Shown: one piece after another, positions 50,072 to 59,216 of the stretch
How positions within the stretch are numbered: position 1 is the first letter of the stretch
Layout of the letters: every line of letters begins with the position of its first letter
Assembly (NCBI RefSeq): GCF_020037015.1
Contig: NZ_JAIQDE010000036.1
Location: 1-64,000, forward strand
Source of the DNA: Corallococcus sp. AS-1-6
GTDB lineage: Bacteria; Myxococcota; Myxococcia; Myxococcales; Myxococcaceae
DNA length: 64,000 nt
Direction of reading: 5' to 3'
The notes under the pieces: generated by a model
Told to the model about the DNA's origin: nothing
Database searches by the model: none
Seen by the model: only the letters and a program-made list of their open reading frames with translations
Made by a program: the position numbers and the translations under genes

Positions 50072-51340
50072 TCACTTCGGCGTGACCTTGAGCAGCTTGC
50101 CGTTGGTGGCGTCGGTGAGCAGGTAGAGGGCGCCCTCGGGGCCCTGGACCACCTCGCGGATGCGCGCGTCCAGGTCCTTGAGGAGGTGCTCCTCGCCCAC
50201 CACGCGGTCGTTGCGCACCATGAGCCGCACCAGCGCCTTGGCGGCCAGACCGCCGATGAACATGTCGTTCTTCCACTCGGGGAACAGGGTGCCGGAGTAG
50301 AGGGTCATCCCCGAGGGGGCAATCACCGGGTCCCAGTAGTACACGGGCTGCTCCATGCCCGGAGCCTGGGTGCTCTGGTGGATGGGCGCGCCGGAGTACT
50401 CCTCGCCATACCCGATGGTGGGCCAGCCGTAGTCCTTGCCTGCCTCGGGGCGGTTGACCTCGTCACCTCCCTGCGGCCCCATCTCCACCGTCCACAGTCG
50501 GTTCTGGCTGTCGAGCGCCGCGGACAGGACGTTGCGGTGACCGATGGACCAGATCTCCGGCTTCGCCTCCGGGTTGCCCAGGTAGGGGTTGTCCTGGGGC
50601 ACGGAGCCGTCGGGGTTGATGCGGACCACCTTGCCGAAGTGGCTCTTCACGTCCTGGGCCTGGACACGGCCCGCGAGGATGGAGCGCTCGCCGAGCGTGA
50701 CGAACAGCTTGCCGTCCGGGGTGAACACCATCCGTCCCCCGGAGTGCTGCGTCGACTCGAGCGTGGGCATCATGCGGAAGATGACCTGGACGTTCTCCAC
50801 GCGAGGCTGCGCTTCATCCACGAGCCGCGCGCGCGCCACCGCCAGCCCGTTGCCGCCCTGGCGGGGCTCGGAGTAGGTCCAGTAGATGAGCTGGCTCTGG
50901 GCGTAGTCCGGGCCCACCTCCACGTCGAGCAGGCCGCCCTGACCGCGTGCGTCCACGGCGGGCAGGCCGCTGACGGCGCGCGACTTCGCGCCCTGCTGCG
51001 TGACGATGTAGAGCGAGCCGGTGGCCTTCTCCGTCACCAGCATGCGCTGGTCGGGCAGGAAGGCGATGGCCCAGGGGTTCCTGAAGCCAGAGGCAAGCTC
51101 GGTGACCTGGAGGGGCGTCTTCGTCTGGATGGCGGGGACGCGCGTCTGCCCTGGGAAGGCAGGCGTGAACTCGGGCACGTTGGGCGGGCCCTGCGGAACC
51201 GGCGGACCGCTGGGGAGCGGCTCCTCCGGGACGCCTGAGTCCTGCTGCGAGGCGCCCGAGTCCGGCGACGTGGGTTCTGGATCCTCACTGCAACCGACGA
51301 GGAGGGTAGCGACGATGAGAGGCATTGAGAGCAGGCGCAT
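50072..51340 (-). CDS. PQQ-dependent aldose sugar dehydrogenase (YliI-like) lipoprotein
   Basis: A 422-residue exported propeller enzyme. The lipobox LLVGC gives Cys17, followed by a Ser/Pro/Glu linker to residue 75. The propeller shows the family order: GFRNPWAIAFLPDQRMLVTE, a GGLLDVEVGPDY strand, ESTQHSGGRMVFTPDGKLFV with the catalytic-type His, WSIGHRNVLSAALD, and NYGWPT-like KDYGWPTIGYG. It should oxidise aldoses at the outer face using PQQ; no PQQ synthesis genes are in the window. AGGAG precedes the ATG. The monooxygenase gene lies upstream on the same strand, 38 bp away, so an operon is possible. Confidence 0.87.
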   Translation of the reverse strand: MRLLSMPLIVATLLVGCSEDPEPTSPDSGASQQDSGVPEEPLPSGPPVPQGPPNVPEFTPAFPGQTRVPAIQTKTPLQVTELASGFRNPWAIAFLPDQRMLVTEKATGSLYIVTQQGAKSRAVSGLPAVDARGQGGLLDVEVGPDYAQSQLIYWTYSEPRQGGNGLAVARARLVDEAQPRVENVQVIFRMMPTLESTQHSGGRMVFTPDGKLFVTLGERSILAGRVQAQDVKSHFGKVVRINPDGSVPQDNPYLGNPEAKPEIWSIGHRNVLSAALDSQNRLWTVEMGPQGGDEVNRPEAGKDYGWPTIGYGEEYSGAPIHQSTQAPGMEQPVYYWDPVIAPSGMTLYSGTLFPEWKNDMFIGGLAAKALVRLMVRNDRVVGEEHLLKDLDARIREVVQGPEGALYLLTDATNGKLLKVTPK

Positions 51341-51378
51341 GCGACTCACTCCTGGGGGAAGAGGGGTAATCATGAATA

Positions 51379-52851
51379 TCAGGCTTTAGGGCCGAACCAT
51401 CGGGTCAGGGCCTCGGGCAGCCCCTGGTCCGTGCCCTCGCCCACCCACGCGACGTGTCCGTCCGGCCGGATCAGCACCGCGACGGGCGCCGCGACCGCGC
51501 CGAGAACGGGCAGCTCCCACGCCCCCGTGTAGCGCGCCGTCACGCTCCGAACCCGGTCCGCCCAGGGCGTGATGTCGAGCGTGGCGGGCCCGCCCAGGTC
51601 GAGCAGCACGGGCCGCGCGTCGTGCAGCAGGTGGAACACGCGCCGGGGGCCGTCGTCGGTGATCAGGTCGAGGTCCGGCATGCGGCGCCCGAGCAGCGGG
51701 TGTCCGCTTCCCAGGTCGTAGTGGACGTCCAACCCAGACATCATCGCCGCGTACTGCTTGCGGGGTTCGTCCATCCGCAGCAGTTCGGTCAGCGTCTCGC
51801 GCACGGCGTCCATCCGCGCGTCACCGCGGCTCAGCGCGGTCTGCGCCATGGTCTTGCGCAGCGCACGGGCCGCGACGGGGTGGCGCTCGGCCTGGTACGT
51901 GTCGAGCAGTGTTTCCGGCGAGACGCCGCGCACGACCTGGGCCAGCTTCCACCCCAGGTTCACGGCATCCTGCACGCCGAGGTTGAGCCCCTGTCCGCCC
52001 ATCGGCGAGTGGATGTGGGCCGCGTCGCCGGCCAGGAGCACCCGCCGGTCCCGGTAGGACGCCGCCTGCCGTGTCATGTCGGTGAACCTCGAGAGGTACG
52101 TGGCGCCGCGCAGGCCGTAGTCCGTCCCGTAGAGCGCGATGAGCGCCTCGCGAAGGACCTGGAGGGTCGGCGCGTCACCCGTGACGACCTGCTCCTCTCT
52201 CAGCACGACGCCCACGCGGCCGTCCTCCATCTTGCCCATGGCGTAGGTGCCCTTCTCATCCCGGCGGATGCCGAACGCCGGAGTTCCGGTCATCTCGACC
52301 TCGGCGATGAGGTAGCTGATGGACGCGTCCCACCCCGGGAACCCGATGCCCGCCGCCTTGCGCACGAGGCTGCGCCCTCCGTCGCACCCGACGAGGTACT
52401 TCGCCCGCAGCGCGCGGCCGTCGGACAGCTCGACGTCGACGCCCGTGTCGTCCTGCGCGAAGCCCGTCACCTCGCACCCCCGGTAGATGGGCACCGCCAG
52501 CTCACCCACCCACTCCGCGAGGATGCGCTCGAAGCGCTCCTGCAAGAGCGCGAGCCCATGGTTGTGGCGCGTCGGGAAGTCGCTGAGGTCCAGCGGCGCC
52601 TGCCCGAACGCGACGTTCTGGACCGCTTGCCCTTGCGAGGTGAAGCGCTCCACGACCCCGCGCTGGTCGAGCACCTCCAGGCTGCGAGCGTGCAGGCCGC
52701 GCGAGCGAGAGCCGGCGACCTCCTGACTGGCGCGACGCTCGACGATGGCCACGTCCACCCGCGCCAGAGCCAGCTCCGCCGCCAGCATCAGCCCGGTCGG
52801 GCCTCCTCCCGCGATCACCACTGCGTGCCGCGTCACCCCGTTCGTGTGCAT
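51379..52851 (-). CDS. Class A FAD-dependent aromatic monooxygenase
   Basis: A 490-residue flavin hydroxylase of the PHBH/RdmE type. Motifs are GGGPTGLMLAAELAL near residue 14, the DG motif in YLVGCDGGRSLVRKAAGI, and GDAAHIHSPMGGQGLNLG for the second FAD site. A C-terminal thioredoxin-like domain (from about 390) is typical of polyketide and tetracycline hydroxylases. Substrates of such enzymes are phenols or polyketides; none can be specified here. GGAGG precedes ATG 52851. The upstream glycosyltransferase gene is on the same strand, 139 bp away, as expected for a tailoring pair. Confidence 0.87.
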   Translation of the reverse strand: MHTNGVTRHAVVIAGGGPTGLMLAAELALARVDVAIVERRASQEVAGSRSRGLHARSLEVLDQRGVVERFTSQGQAVQNVAFGQAPLDLSDFPTRHNHGLALLQERFERILAEWVGELAVPIYRGCEVTGFAQDDTGVDVELSDGRALRAKYLVGCDGGRSLVRKAAGIGFPGWDASISYLIAEVEMTGTPAFGIRRDEKGTYAMGKMEDGRVGVVLREEQVVTGDAPTLQVLREALIALYGTDYGLRGATYLSRFTDMTRQAASYRDRRVLLAGDAAHIHSPMGGQGLNLGVQDAVNLGWKLAQVVRGVSPETLLDTYQAERHPVAARALRKTMAQTALSRGDARMDAVRETLTELLRMDEPRKQYAAMMSGLDVHYDLGSGHPLLGRRMPDLDLITDDGPRRVFHLLHDARPVLLDLGGPATLDITPWADRVRSVTARYTGAWELPVLGAVAAPVAVLIRPDGHVAWVGEGTDQGLPEALTRWFGPKA

Positions 52852-52990
52852 TCCAGCCTCCCGTTCCTGAAGCGAAACGGGCGATGGTGGAGCACGGCCG
52901 GGGGGGCTTGCGGCAACACCCGGGGTCTGGCATCTGCTTGCAGTGGAAAGAGACACGGGCGCCGCGAGGCCGGTTGCCCCGGGGCCTGCA

Positions 52991-54256
52991 TCAGGTCGAT
53001 GCCCGCCGGGTGTGCCGCTCCGAATGCGCCTGTTCGATGAGCTGGACTGCGCGCGCGGCTCCATCCTCCGCGCGGATGCGTTCACCCAGCGCCGCGGCCC
53101 GGGCCACGACCGCCGGGGACCTCGCCGAGCGGATGGCCTCCGCGAGCCGTTCGGCGGTCAGCGACTTCTGGGGGACGGGCTGGGGCCCTACGCCCGCCCG
53201 CTGGACGATGTGTCCCCAGAAGGGCTGGTCGCCAAGAAAGGGGCAGATGACGGTGGGCTTGCCCGCGCGCAATCCCGCCATCGTGGAGCCTGCCCCGCCG
53301 TGATGCACCACCGTGCTCATCCGAGGGAACAACCCGTCATGTGGCGCGGACTCCAGCATGAAGATGCTGGGTGGGAGCGCGTCCGCCTTCAGGCCGCCCC
53401 AGCCCGATGCCAGCACCGCGCGCTCGCCGGTCAACGCCACGGCCTTCAGGACGGTGGCGGCACGAGAGGCGGCGTGCGCCGCGCCCATGCTGCCGAAGCC
53501 CACGTAGACGGGAGGAGGCCCCGCTTCGAGGAACGCTTGGAGCCCGGCGGGCGGAGTCCACAGGTGCGCCTCGTCGAGGAACCAGCAGCCCGTCACCTGT
53601 GCCTGGGGAGGCCAGTCGGCGGGGCGCGGCAGCAGATGCTCGCTGTATGCGTACAGCGCGGGGACCGCGGAGCCATCGGCCTTCTTCATGGGGTCCGCGA
53701 AGCGTGAACGCGGCGCGAGTCCCAGCGTCTTCACGCGGAAGTCATTGGTCGCGCCGGCCCAGACCGCGTTGGCCAATGACAGGAGCTGGTAGCTGAGGGC
53801 GTTGAGCCAACCCCCGAGTCGAAACCCCGGCACCATCGGCACCGGGAACTCGCGCGTCCGGGTCAGCGGCAGCGGCATCGCCAGCAGCTCGACGGCCCCG
53901 AGCTTCTCCGCGATGTGGTGACTTCCAAGCGCCTTGGAGTGGTACACGAGCACGTCCGGCTCCAGCTCCCGCGCCGCTCGCCACTCGTCCTCCATGCCCG
54001 CCCGGACGATGGCGCCGAACCCCTTGAACAGCCGCCGCTGCTCGGTGCGTGTCGGGGCGCGCAGCACCGCCTCCGTCAGCTCCAGCACGGCATTGTCCAT
54101 GTGCGCGTATGGAATGCCGTGGCGCTCCACCATGCCTCGGAAACCGGTGGGCGTGCAGAGCGCCACGACATGGCCACGCGCCTTCAGGGCCTTGGCGAGC
54201 GCGACGAAAGGCTGAACGTCACCTCGGGTACCGTAGGTGGAGATGAGCACGCGCAT
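52991..54256 (-). CDS. UGT80/Atg26-like sterol glucosyltransferase family protein
   Basis: A 421-residue GT-B enzyme of family GT1 with a GT28-like N-terminal domain. The start RVLISTYGTRGDVQPFVAL and the donor-site block VHHGGAGSTMAGLRAGKPTV, PFLGDQPFWG are closest in form to plant UGT80 and fungal Atg26 sterol 3-beta-glucosyltransferases. Macrolide and glycopeptide transferases share the fold but usually lack the GDQPFWG segment. It would pass glucose from UDP-glucose to a hydroxylated lipid. Given the sterol genes at 5-9.5 kb, a sterol acceptor is plausible but not shown. The ATG at 54256 is fixed by the homology. Confidence 0.82.
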   Translation of the reverse strand: MRVLISTYGTRGDVQPFVALAKALKARGHVVALCTPTGFRGMVERHGIPYAHMDNAVLELTEAVLRAPTRTEQRRLFKGFGAIVRAGMEDEWRAARELEPDVLVYHSKALGSHHIAEKLGAVELLAMPLPLTRTREFPVPMVPGFRLGGWLNALSYQLLSLANAVWAGATNDFRVKTLGLAPRSRFADPMKKADGSAVPALYAYSEHLLPRPADWPPQAQVTGCWFLDEAHLWTPPAGLQAFLEAGPPPVYVGFGSMGAAHAASRAATVLKAVALTGERAVLASGWGGLKADALPPSIFMLESAPHDGLFPRMSTVVHHGGAGSTMAGLRAGKPTVICPFLGDQPFWGHIVQRAGVGPQPVPQKSLTAERLAEAIRSARSPAVVARAAALGERIRAEDGAARAVQLIEQAHSERHTRRAST

Positions 54257-54497
54257 GGAGACCCCACACCGGAGCTTGTCCGCTGCAAGGTGGCGGCCCG
54301 ACCACCGAGGAACCTGTGCGTGCCAGGAGCGCGACGCACACCCTTCGAGATGTGTCGCCAGTGTCTCATGGCGCTGATGCGGATGCGTGGCTTTTCGCCG
54401 CGCGGATGAGCGCGATGTCGATTCCCTGCAACGCCGCCTTCCGGCGTGTCTCCTCCCCATGGGGCCATTTCCCCCTGTGGATTTTCGTGAGGACGAC

Positions 54498-55088
54498 ATG
54501 AAGACGGCGACGTGTTTCCTGGTGATGCTCTCCCTGCTGGCGGTGGGGTGCGGCAGCTCCAACGAGGGTGACGGCGGTGGCGACGACGGCGGTGGTGGCG
54601 GCGGCGCCGCGCTCCAGTGCTCCGCCATCGGCTGGTGCACGACGTGGGAGTCGGACCACGAGGTCGTGACGAATGCGCCGCCCCTGACGGGTGGCGCGCT
54701 GACCGATGGCCTCTACCGCACGGAGCGGGGCTATGGCTTCAGGGAGGCCATGCTCATCCAGGGGAAGTCCGTCCTCCTCATCGGGGGGAGCTGGAGCAAC
54801 TTCGTGGGCACCTGGAAGACGGAGGGCGAGAAGCTCATCGTCTCCGTGAGCCGCAGTTGCAGCGACGCCTCCGACGAATCGATGACGGCGACGTTCACCT
54901 ACGCCTTCGCCGTCAAGGGCGAGGAGCTCTACACCCAGGAGCTGGACCGCACCAACATGCCCATCGTGGGCTGGCGCAAGGTGCGCTCGCTCTGCGAGGA
55001 GAGCGCCTCGTTCAACTGCAAGGTGCTCAACTGCGCCTGCGTCGTCACGACGGACAAGCCGCTCACGGGGCAGTCGAGCTGCTCCTGA
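54498..55088 (+). CDS. Hypothetical lipoprotein
   Basis: A 196-residue lipoprotein: lipobox LLAVGC with Cys18, then a Gly/Asp linker (residues 24-36), then a single compact domain with ten or so cysteines (QCSAIGWCTTW, SRSCSDAS, FNCKVLNCACVVTT). The middle contains TDGLYRTERGYGF and SNFVGTWKTEGEKLIVSV, suggestive of a small beta barrel. Not recognised outside myxobacterial-type surface proteins. GTGAGGA precedes the ATG. It is divergent from the glucosyltransferase; a GC-rich hairpin follows. Confidence 0.68.
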   Translation: MKTATCFLVMLSLLAVGCGSSNEGDGGGDDGGGGGGAALQCSAIGWCTTWESDHEVVTNAPPLTGGALTDGLYRTERGYGFREAMLIQGKSVLLIGGSWSNFVGTWKTEGEKLIVSVSRSCSDASDESMTATFTYAFAVKGEELYTQELDRTNMPIVGWRKVRSLCEESASFNCKVLNCACVVTTDKPLTGQSSCS

Positions 55089-55100
55089 GTCGTCATCCGG

Positions 55101-55139
55101 CGGGCCGGGGACGCGCCGGTACGGGCCTGCCCCGGCCCG
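55101..55139 (+). terminator. 10-bp hairpin after the lipoprotein gene
   Basis: CGGGCCGGGG (55101-55110) and CCCCGGCCCG (55130-55139) with a 19-base loop. It lies 12 bases after the lipoprotein stop and before the sigma factor gene. Confidence 0.5.
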
Positions 55140-55223
55140 TCGTGGCAGACTCGGTGCCGGGTGCGTGGAATAGGAGGGCCGCTGTTCCGTCACCTCGCGG
55201 GCGTGATGCAGGGAGGGACAGGA

Positions 55224-56120
55224 ATGCGCTCGGGTGTCTCGGAGGCCCTCGAGGCCATGTTGGAAGCGATGGGGGAGCCGCGGGCCTCCCGCCTTCGCGT
55301 GGCGCCAGGGGTGCGTGAGGCGGTGTCGCGCGCGCTGGAGGAAGCCGCGTCGCTGGGAGGCGCCGCGCCGGAGCCGCTCGACTTCGCGCGGCACCTGGGC
55401 GAGCACCTGGCGAAGGCGGAGGACCCGCCGCTCGCGCTGGAGCGGCTGCACGCCAGGGACCTGGCGCTGGCGCTCGCGTGTACGCAGGGGCTGCCCGGCG
55501 CCGATGCGCGGTTCGAGGTGGAGGTCCTCCAGCGGATGCGGGTGCCCCTGTCGCGGATCCACCCCTCACCGGCCTTCGCGGACGAGGTGCTGCAGACGCT
55601 CCGGGCCAACCTGCTGATGCCGCGCGCGGACGCGCCGCCGCGGCTGCGGGGGTACGCGGGCGTGGGCTCGCTGGCGCAGTGGGTGAACATGGTGGGCGTC
55701 CGGCTGGCGCTGCGGCTGAGGAAGGCGCAGGGGGACGCGTCACGGGTGGAGGCGGAGGTGCTGGCGGCGCACCCCGCGCCGGGCGGGCTGGAGCTGAGCT
55801 TCATCCGCGAGGACGCGAGGGCGCACGTGAGGGCGGCCTTCGTGAAGGCGGTGGCCTCGCTGGATGACGAGGACCGGGAGCTGCTGCGCCTGCACTACGT
55901 GGAGCGGCTGTCGCTGGAGAAGATGGGGGCGCTGTACGACCTGCACAAGTCGACGCTCTCCCGGCGGCTGGGCGGGGTGCAGGAGACGCTGGAGAAGCGG
56001 ACGCGGCGCCTGCTGTCGGAGCGGCTGGCGCTGCGGGACGCGGAGCTGGAGAGCCTGGTGCGCACCATCCACGGAGGGTTGGACTTGAGCCTGTCGGGAC
56101 TGCTGGGAGGGCGTGGGTGA
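55224..56120 (+). CDS. Myxococcales-type sigma-70 family factor
   Basis: A 298-residue sigma factor of the kind found almost only in myxobacteria. The N-terminal 120 residues are an Ala/Glu-rich helical extension. Region 2 lies at about 140-200 (LRGYAGVGSLAQWVNMVGVR). Region 4 is clear at about 225-285: AVASLDDEDRELLRLHYVER, LSLEKMGALYDLHKSTLSRR. GGGAGGGACAGG lies directly before ATG 55224, which decides the start over upstream in-frame codons. The stop overlaps the kinase start by four bases (GTGA). The kinase has an anti-sigma zinc motif, so it probably controls this factor. Confidence 0.83.
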   Translation: MRSGVSEALEAMLEAMGEPRASRLRVAPGVREAVSRALEEAASLGGAAPEPLDFARHLGEHLAKAEDPPLALERLHARDLALALACTQGLPGADARFEVEVLQRMRVPLSRIHPSPAFADEVLQTLRANLLMPRADAPPRLRGYAGVGSLAQWVNMVGVRLALRLRKAQGDASRVEAEVLAAHPAPGGLELSFIREDARAHVRAAFVKAVASLDDEDRELLRLHYVERLSLEKMGALYDLHKSTLSRRLGGVQETLEKRTRRLLSERLALRDAELESLVRTIHGGLDLSLSGLLGGRG

Positions 56121-59100
56121 GCTGTCCCGAGGAGAACACGCTCGCGCGGTACGTGAACGGGCTGCTGGGGGCGGAGGGGATGCGCGAGGTGCGCGCGCAT
56201 GTGGCGGGCTGCGCTGAATGCCGGAGCGTGCTCGCGGCGCTGAGCGCGATGGAGACCCCGGCGCCCGACACGGGACCGCTCGTCACGGGCACGCGGGTGG
56301 GGCGCTACGTGGTGCTGGGGTTGCTGGGCGAGGGCGGCATGGGCCGGGTCCATGCGGCGTATGACCCGGAGCTGGACCGGAAGGTGGCGCTGAAGCTGCT
56401 GAACCCGGAGCGCCTGAGGGAGGACTCGCTGACGGAGGCGCGGCAGCGGCTGGAGCGCGAGGCGCGGACGATGGCGCGGCTGTCGCATCCGCATGTGGCG
56501 CAGCTCCACGACGTGGGGGAGTACCAGGGCCAGCTCTTCCTGGTGATGGAGCTGGTGGAGGGCGGCACGCTGCGGCGGTGGCTGCTGGAGAAGCCGCGCA
56601 CGCGAAGGGAGACGGTCGCGCGCTTCGTGCAGGCGGCGGAGGGGCTGGCGGCGATGCACGCGCTGGGCATCGTCCACCGGGACTTCAAGCCGGACAACGT
56701 GCTGCTGACGCGCGACGGGCAGGTGCGCATCACCGACTTCGGCCTCGCCAACGCCACGGTGGCGCGGGACGCGAGGTCCGGGCACCTGCCTCCAAGCGCG
56801 GAGGTCCTCACGCTGACGGGGACGGTGCTGGGGACACCGGCCTACGCCGCACCCGAGCAACTGCGAGGCGAGCGGGGGGATGCGCGCTCGGACCAGTTCG
56901 CCTTCTGCGTGGCCCTCCACGAGGCCCTCAACGGGCAGCGCCCCTTCGAGGGCGCGACGCGCGAGGAGCTGCTGGCGTCGATGGAGCGGCAGGCGGTGCG
57001 GCCCGAGCAGCCGGGCGTGCCGGGCTGGCTCAAGGCGCTGGTGCGCCGGGGGCTGAGCGCGGACCCCGCCCGCCGCTTCGAATCGATGGAGGCCCTGCGG
57101 GCCCGCCTCACACGGGACGCGGGGGCCTGGAAGCGCAGCGCCGTCGCGGCGGTGGTCGCGGGAGGCCTGGTGGGCCTGGGGTTCCTCCTGCTGGGGCCGG
57201 CGGCGGCGGCGCCGGACGAGACGTGTCAGGGCAGCGAGCGGCACCTCGCGGGCATCTGGGATGCCACCGTGCGCGAGTCCACGCGCCGGGCCTTCCTGGC
57301 CACCCGGGCTCCGGACGCGGAGGCCTCCTTCCAGGCCGTGGCCTCCACGCTGGACCGGTGGACCCGGGACTGGGCCCACGCGCACCGCTCCGCCTGCGAG
57401 GCGGCGCACGTTTTTGGTGAGCAGTCGGAGGCGGTGCTCGGGCTGCGGATGACGTGCCTGGACCGGCGGCTGGGAGCGCTGTCCCGGCTGACCGTGGCGC
57501 TCCAGGGCGCGGACGCGCGGACGGTGGAGCGGGGCTTCGGGTTGGGCGGTTCGCTGGGCGGCGTGGGGCGGTGCGCGGACGTGCGGACGTTGCAGGAGGC
57601 GGTGTCGCCCCCGGACGACCCGAAGGTCCGCGCGGAGGTGGACGCCGTGCGCGCGGAGCTGGCCCGGGCGCACGCGCAGATGCTCGCGGGCCATACGCCG
57701 GAGGCCCTGCGGATCGCGCTCCCCGCCCGCGAGCGCGCGCTCGCCACCCGGCATCGCCCCCTGGAAGCAGAGGCGCACCAGCTCTGCGCGTTCCTGCAGG
57801 AGGACTCCGGCGCGTTCGAGGACGCGCGCGAGTCGCTGGCGCGGGGCTCGCTGGCGGCCGAGGCCGGGCGGGAGCCGGGCGTGCTCGCGCGGGTGCTGAG
57901 GGCCCAGGCCTGGCTGCACGGGTACGGCCTGGGGCGGCCTCAAGAGGCGTGGCCCTTCCTGCACCGGGCGCGCGCGGTGGCCGAGACGCTCCGGGACGCG
58001 GAGCTGGACACGCTGCTGGACAACGTGCAGGCGGAGCTCCTGGAGCAGGAGGGCCGCTTCGCGGAGGCGGAGCCGCTGCTGCGCGCCTCGCTGGAGGCCG
58101 TCAGCGCGCGGGGACAGACGCACTCGCACGCGGAGCTGAGCGGCCGGCTGGGGCTGCTGATCCGCCATCAGGGGCGGCTGCTGGAGGCGAAGCGCTGGCA
58201 GGAAGAGGCGCTGCGCCTGCACGAGGAGCACTTCGGCCCGGCGCACCGCGACACCGGACGGGCCCTGCTCAACCTGGGCGGGACGCTGGCGCTCCTGGGC
58301 GAACTGGAGCGCGCCGAGTCCGTCCTCCAGCGGGCGCTCGGAATCCTTCGCCAGACGCTGGGCGGGGACAACCTGTCGGTGGCCCGGGCGTTGTCCAACC
58401 TGGCCGTGGTGTATTTCGAGTGGGGACACGCCGCCCGGGCGCGACAGGCCGCGGAGGAGGGCTGGGCCGTGGCGCGCAAGAGCGTGGCCGCGGACAGCCC
58501 GGTGCTGCTGGGGACGGCGTCGAACCGGGTGGGCATCCTGGGAGAGCAGGGGGCGCGGCGCATGGAGCTGGCGCACGCGCGCGGTGTGCTGGCGCATCGC
58601 GAGAAGGTCTACGGCGCTTCCCACCCGGAGGTGGCCCTGGACGTCCACGAGGTGGGGCGGTTGCTGCGCCTGCTGGGGCGGACGGACGAGGCGCGCGGCT
58701 TCCATGCCCGGGGTGTCGCGCTCCAGGAGGCCCTGGCCGCCAGGGGCGAGCTGGACGGCGCGGGGCTGCGCTCGCTGGCGGACGCGCTCCTGTTCCTGGG
58801 GCGGGTGGACGAGGCGCGGCGCCACGTGGAGCAATCGCTGGTGGAGATGGAGAAGGACCTGGGGCCCCTGTCGTCCGAGCGCATCGAGGCGCTGCTCGTC
58901 CTGGGTGACGTCCAGCTCGCCCGGGGCCGGCCCGCCGAGGCCCTGGCGCCGCTGAGGACCGCGCTGGAGGCCCTCACGGGCCGCCAGGTGGTCTCGGCGC
59001 GCGTGCCCAGGGTGCGTCGCCGTCTGGCGCGGGCGCTGCGCCAGACGGGAGCGGTGAAGGAGTCCTGCGAGCAGGCTCGGCGGGCCTGGGAGGAGCTGGC

Positions 59101-59182
59101 TGTCTGGCGTGCGGCCTATGCCCAGGAGACGCGGGAGGCCCGGGCCGAGCTGGGCCACTGTCCGGGAGGGGCGGTGCCCTGA
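56117..59182 (+). CDS. Ser/Thr protein kinase with anti-sigma zinc-finger head and TPR tail
   Basis: A 1021-residue membrane kinase. Residues 1-45 carry H28-x3-C32-x2-C35, the zinc motif of anti-sigma factors. The kinase domain runs from about 62 to 330: glycine loop GEGGMGRVH, Lys93 in VALKLL, HRDFKPDN at 187-194, DFG at 207-209 and APEQL at 245-249, all intact. One membrane helix follows at 341-360. The outer part (about 365-1010) holds tetratricopeptide repeats (LNLGGTLALLGELERAESVL, LSNLAVVYFEWGHAARAR). It starts at GTG 56117, coupled to the sigma gene. A signal sensed outside could be passed by phosphorylation to the sigma factor held at the zinc head; this is inference. Confidence 0.9.
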   Translation: MSCPEENTLARYVNGLLGAEGMREVRAHVAGCAECRSVLAALSAMETPAPDTGPLVTGTRVGRYVVLGLLGEGGMGRVHAAYDPELDRKVALKLLNPERLREDSLTEARQRLEREARTMARLSHPHVAQLHDVGEYQGQLFLVMELVEGGTLRRWLLEKPRTRRETVARFVQAAEGLAAMHALGIVHRDFKPDNVLLTRDGQVRITDFGLANATVARDARSGHLPPSAEVLTLTGTVLGTPAYAAPEQLRGERGDARSDQFAFCVALHEALNGQRPFEGATREELLASMERQAVRPEQPGVPGWLKALVRRGLSADPARRFESMEALRARLTRDAGAWKRSAVAAVVAGGLVGLGFLLLGPAAAAPDETCQGSERHLAGIWDATVRESTRRAFLATRAPDAEASFQAVASTLDRWTRDWAHAHRSACEAAHVFGEQSEAVLGLRMTCLDRRLGALSRLTVALQGADARTVERGFGLGGSLGGVGRCADVRTLQEAVSPPDDPKVRAEVDAVRAELARAHAQMLAGHTPEALRIALPARERALATRHRPLEAEAHQLCAFLQEDSGAFEDARESLARGSLAAEAGREPGVLARVLRAQAWLHGYGLGRPQEAWPFLHRARAVAETLRDAELDTLLDNVQAELLEQEGRFAEAEPLLRASLEAVSARGQTHSHAELSGRLGLLIRHQGRLLEAKRWQEEALRLHEEHFGPAHRDTGRALLNLGGTLALLGELERAESVLQRALGILRQTLGGDNLSVARALSNLAVVYFEWGHAARARQAAEEGWAVARKSVAADSPVLLGTASNRVGILGEQGARRMELAHARGVLAHREKVYGASHPEVALDVHEVGRLLRLLGRTDEARGFHARGVALQEALAARGELDGAGLRSLADALLFLGRVDEARRHVEQSLVEMEKDLGPLSSERIEALLVLGDVQLARGRPAEALAPLRTALEALTGRQVVSARVPRVRRRLARALRQTGAVKESCEQARRAWEELAVWRAAYAQETREARAELGHCPGGAVP

Positions 59183-59216
59183 CCGGGTGCGGGGGCCCTG
59201 ACCCGGTCTCCCGCGC

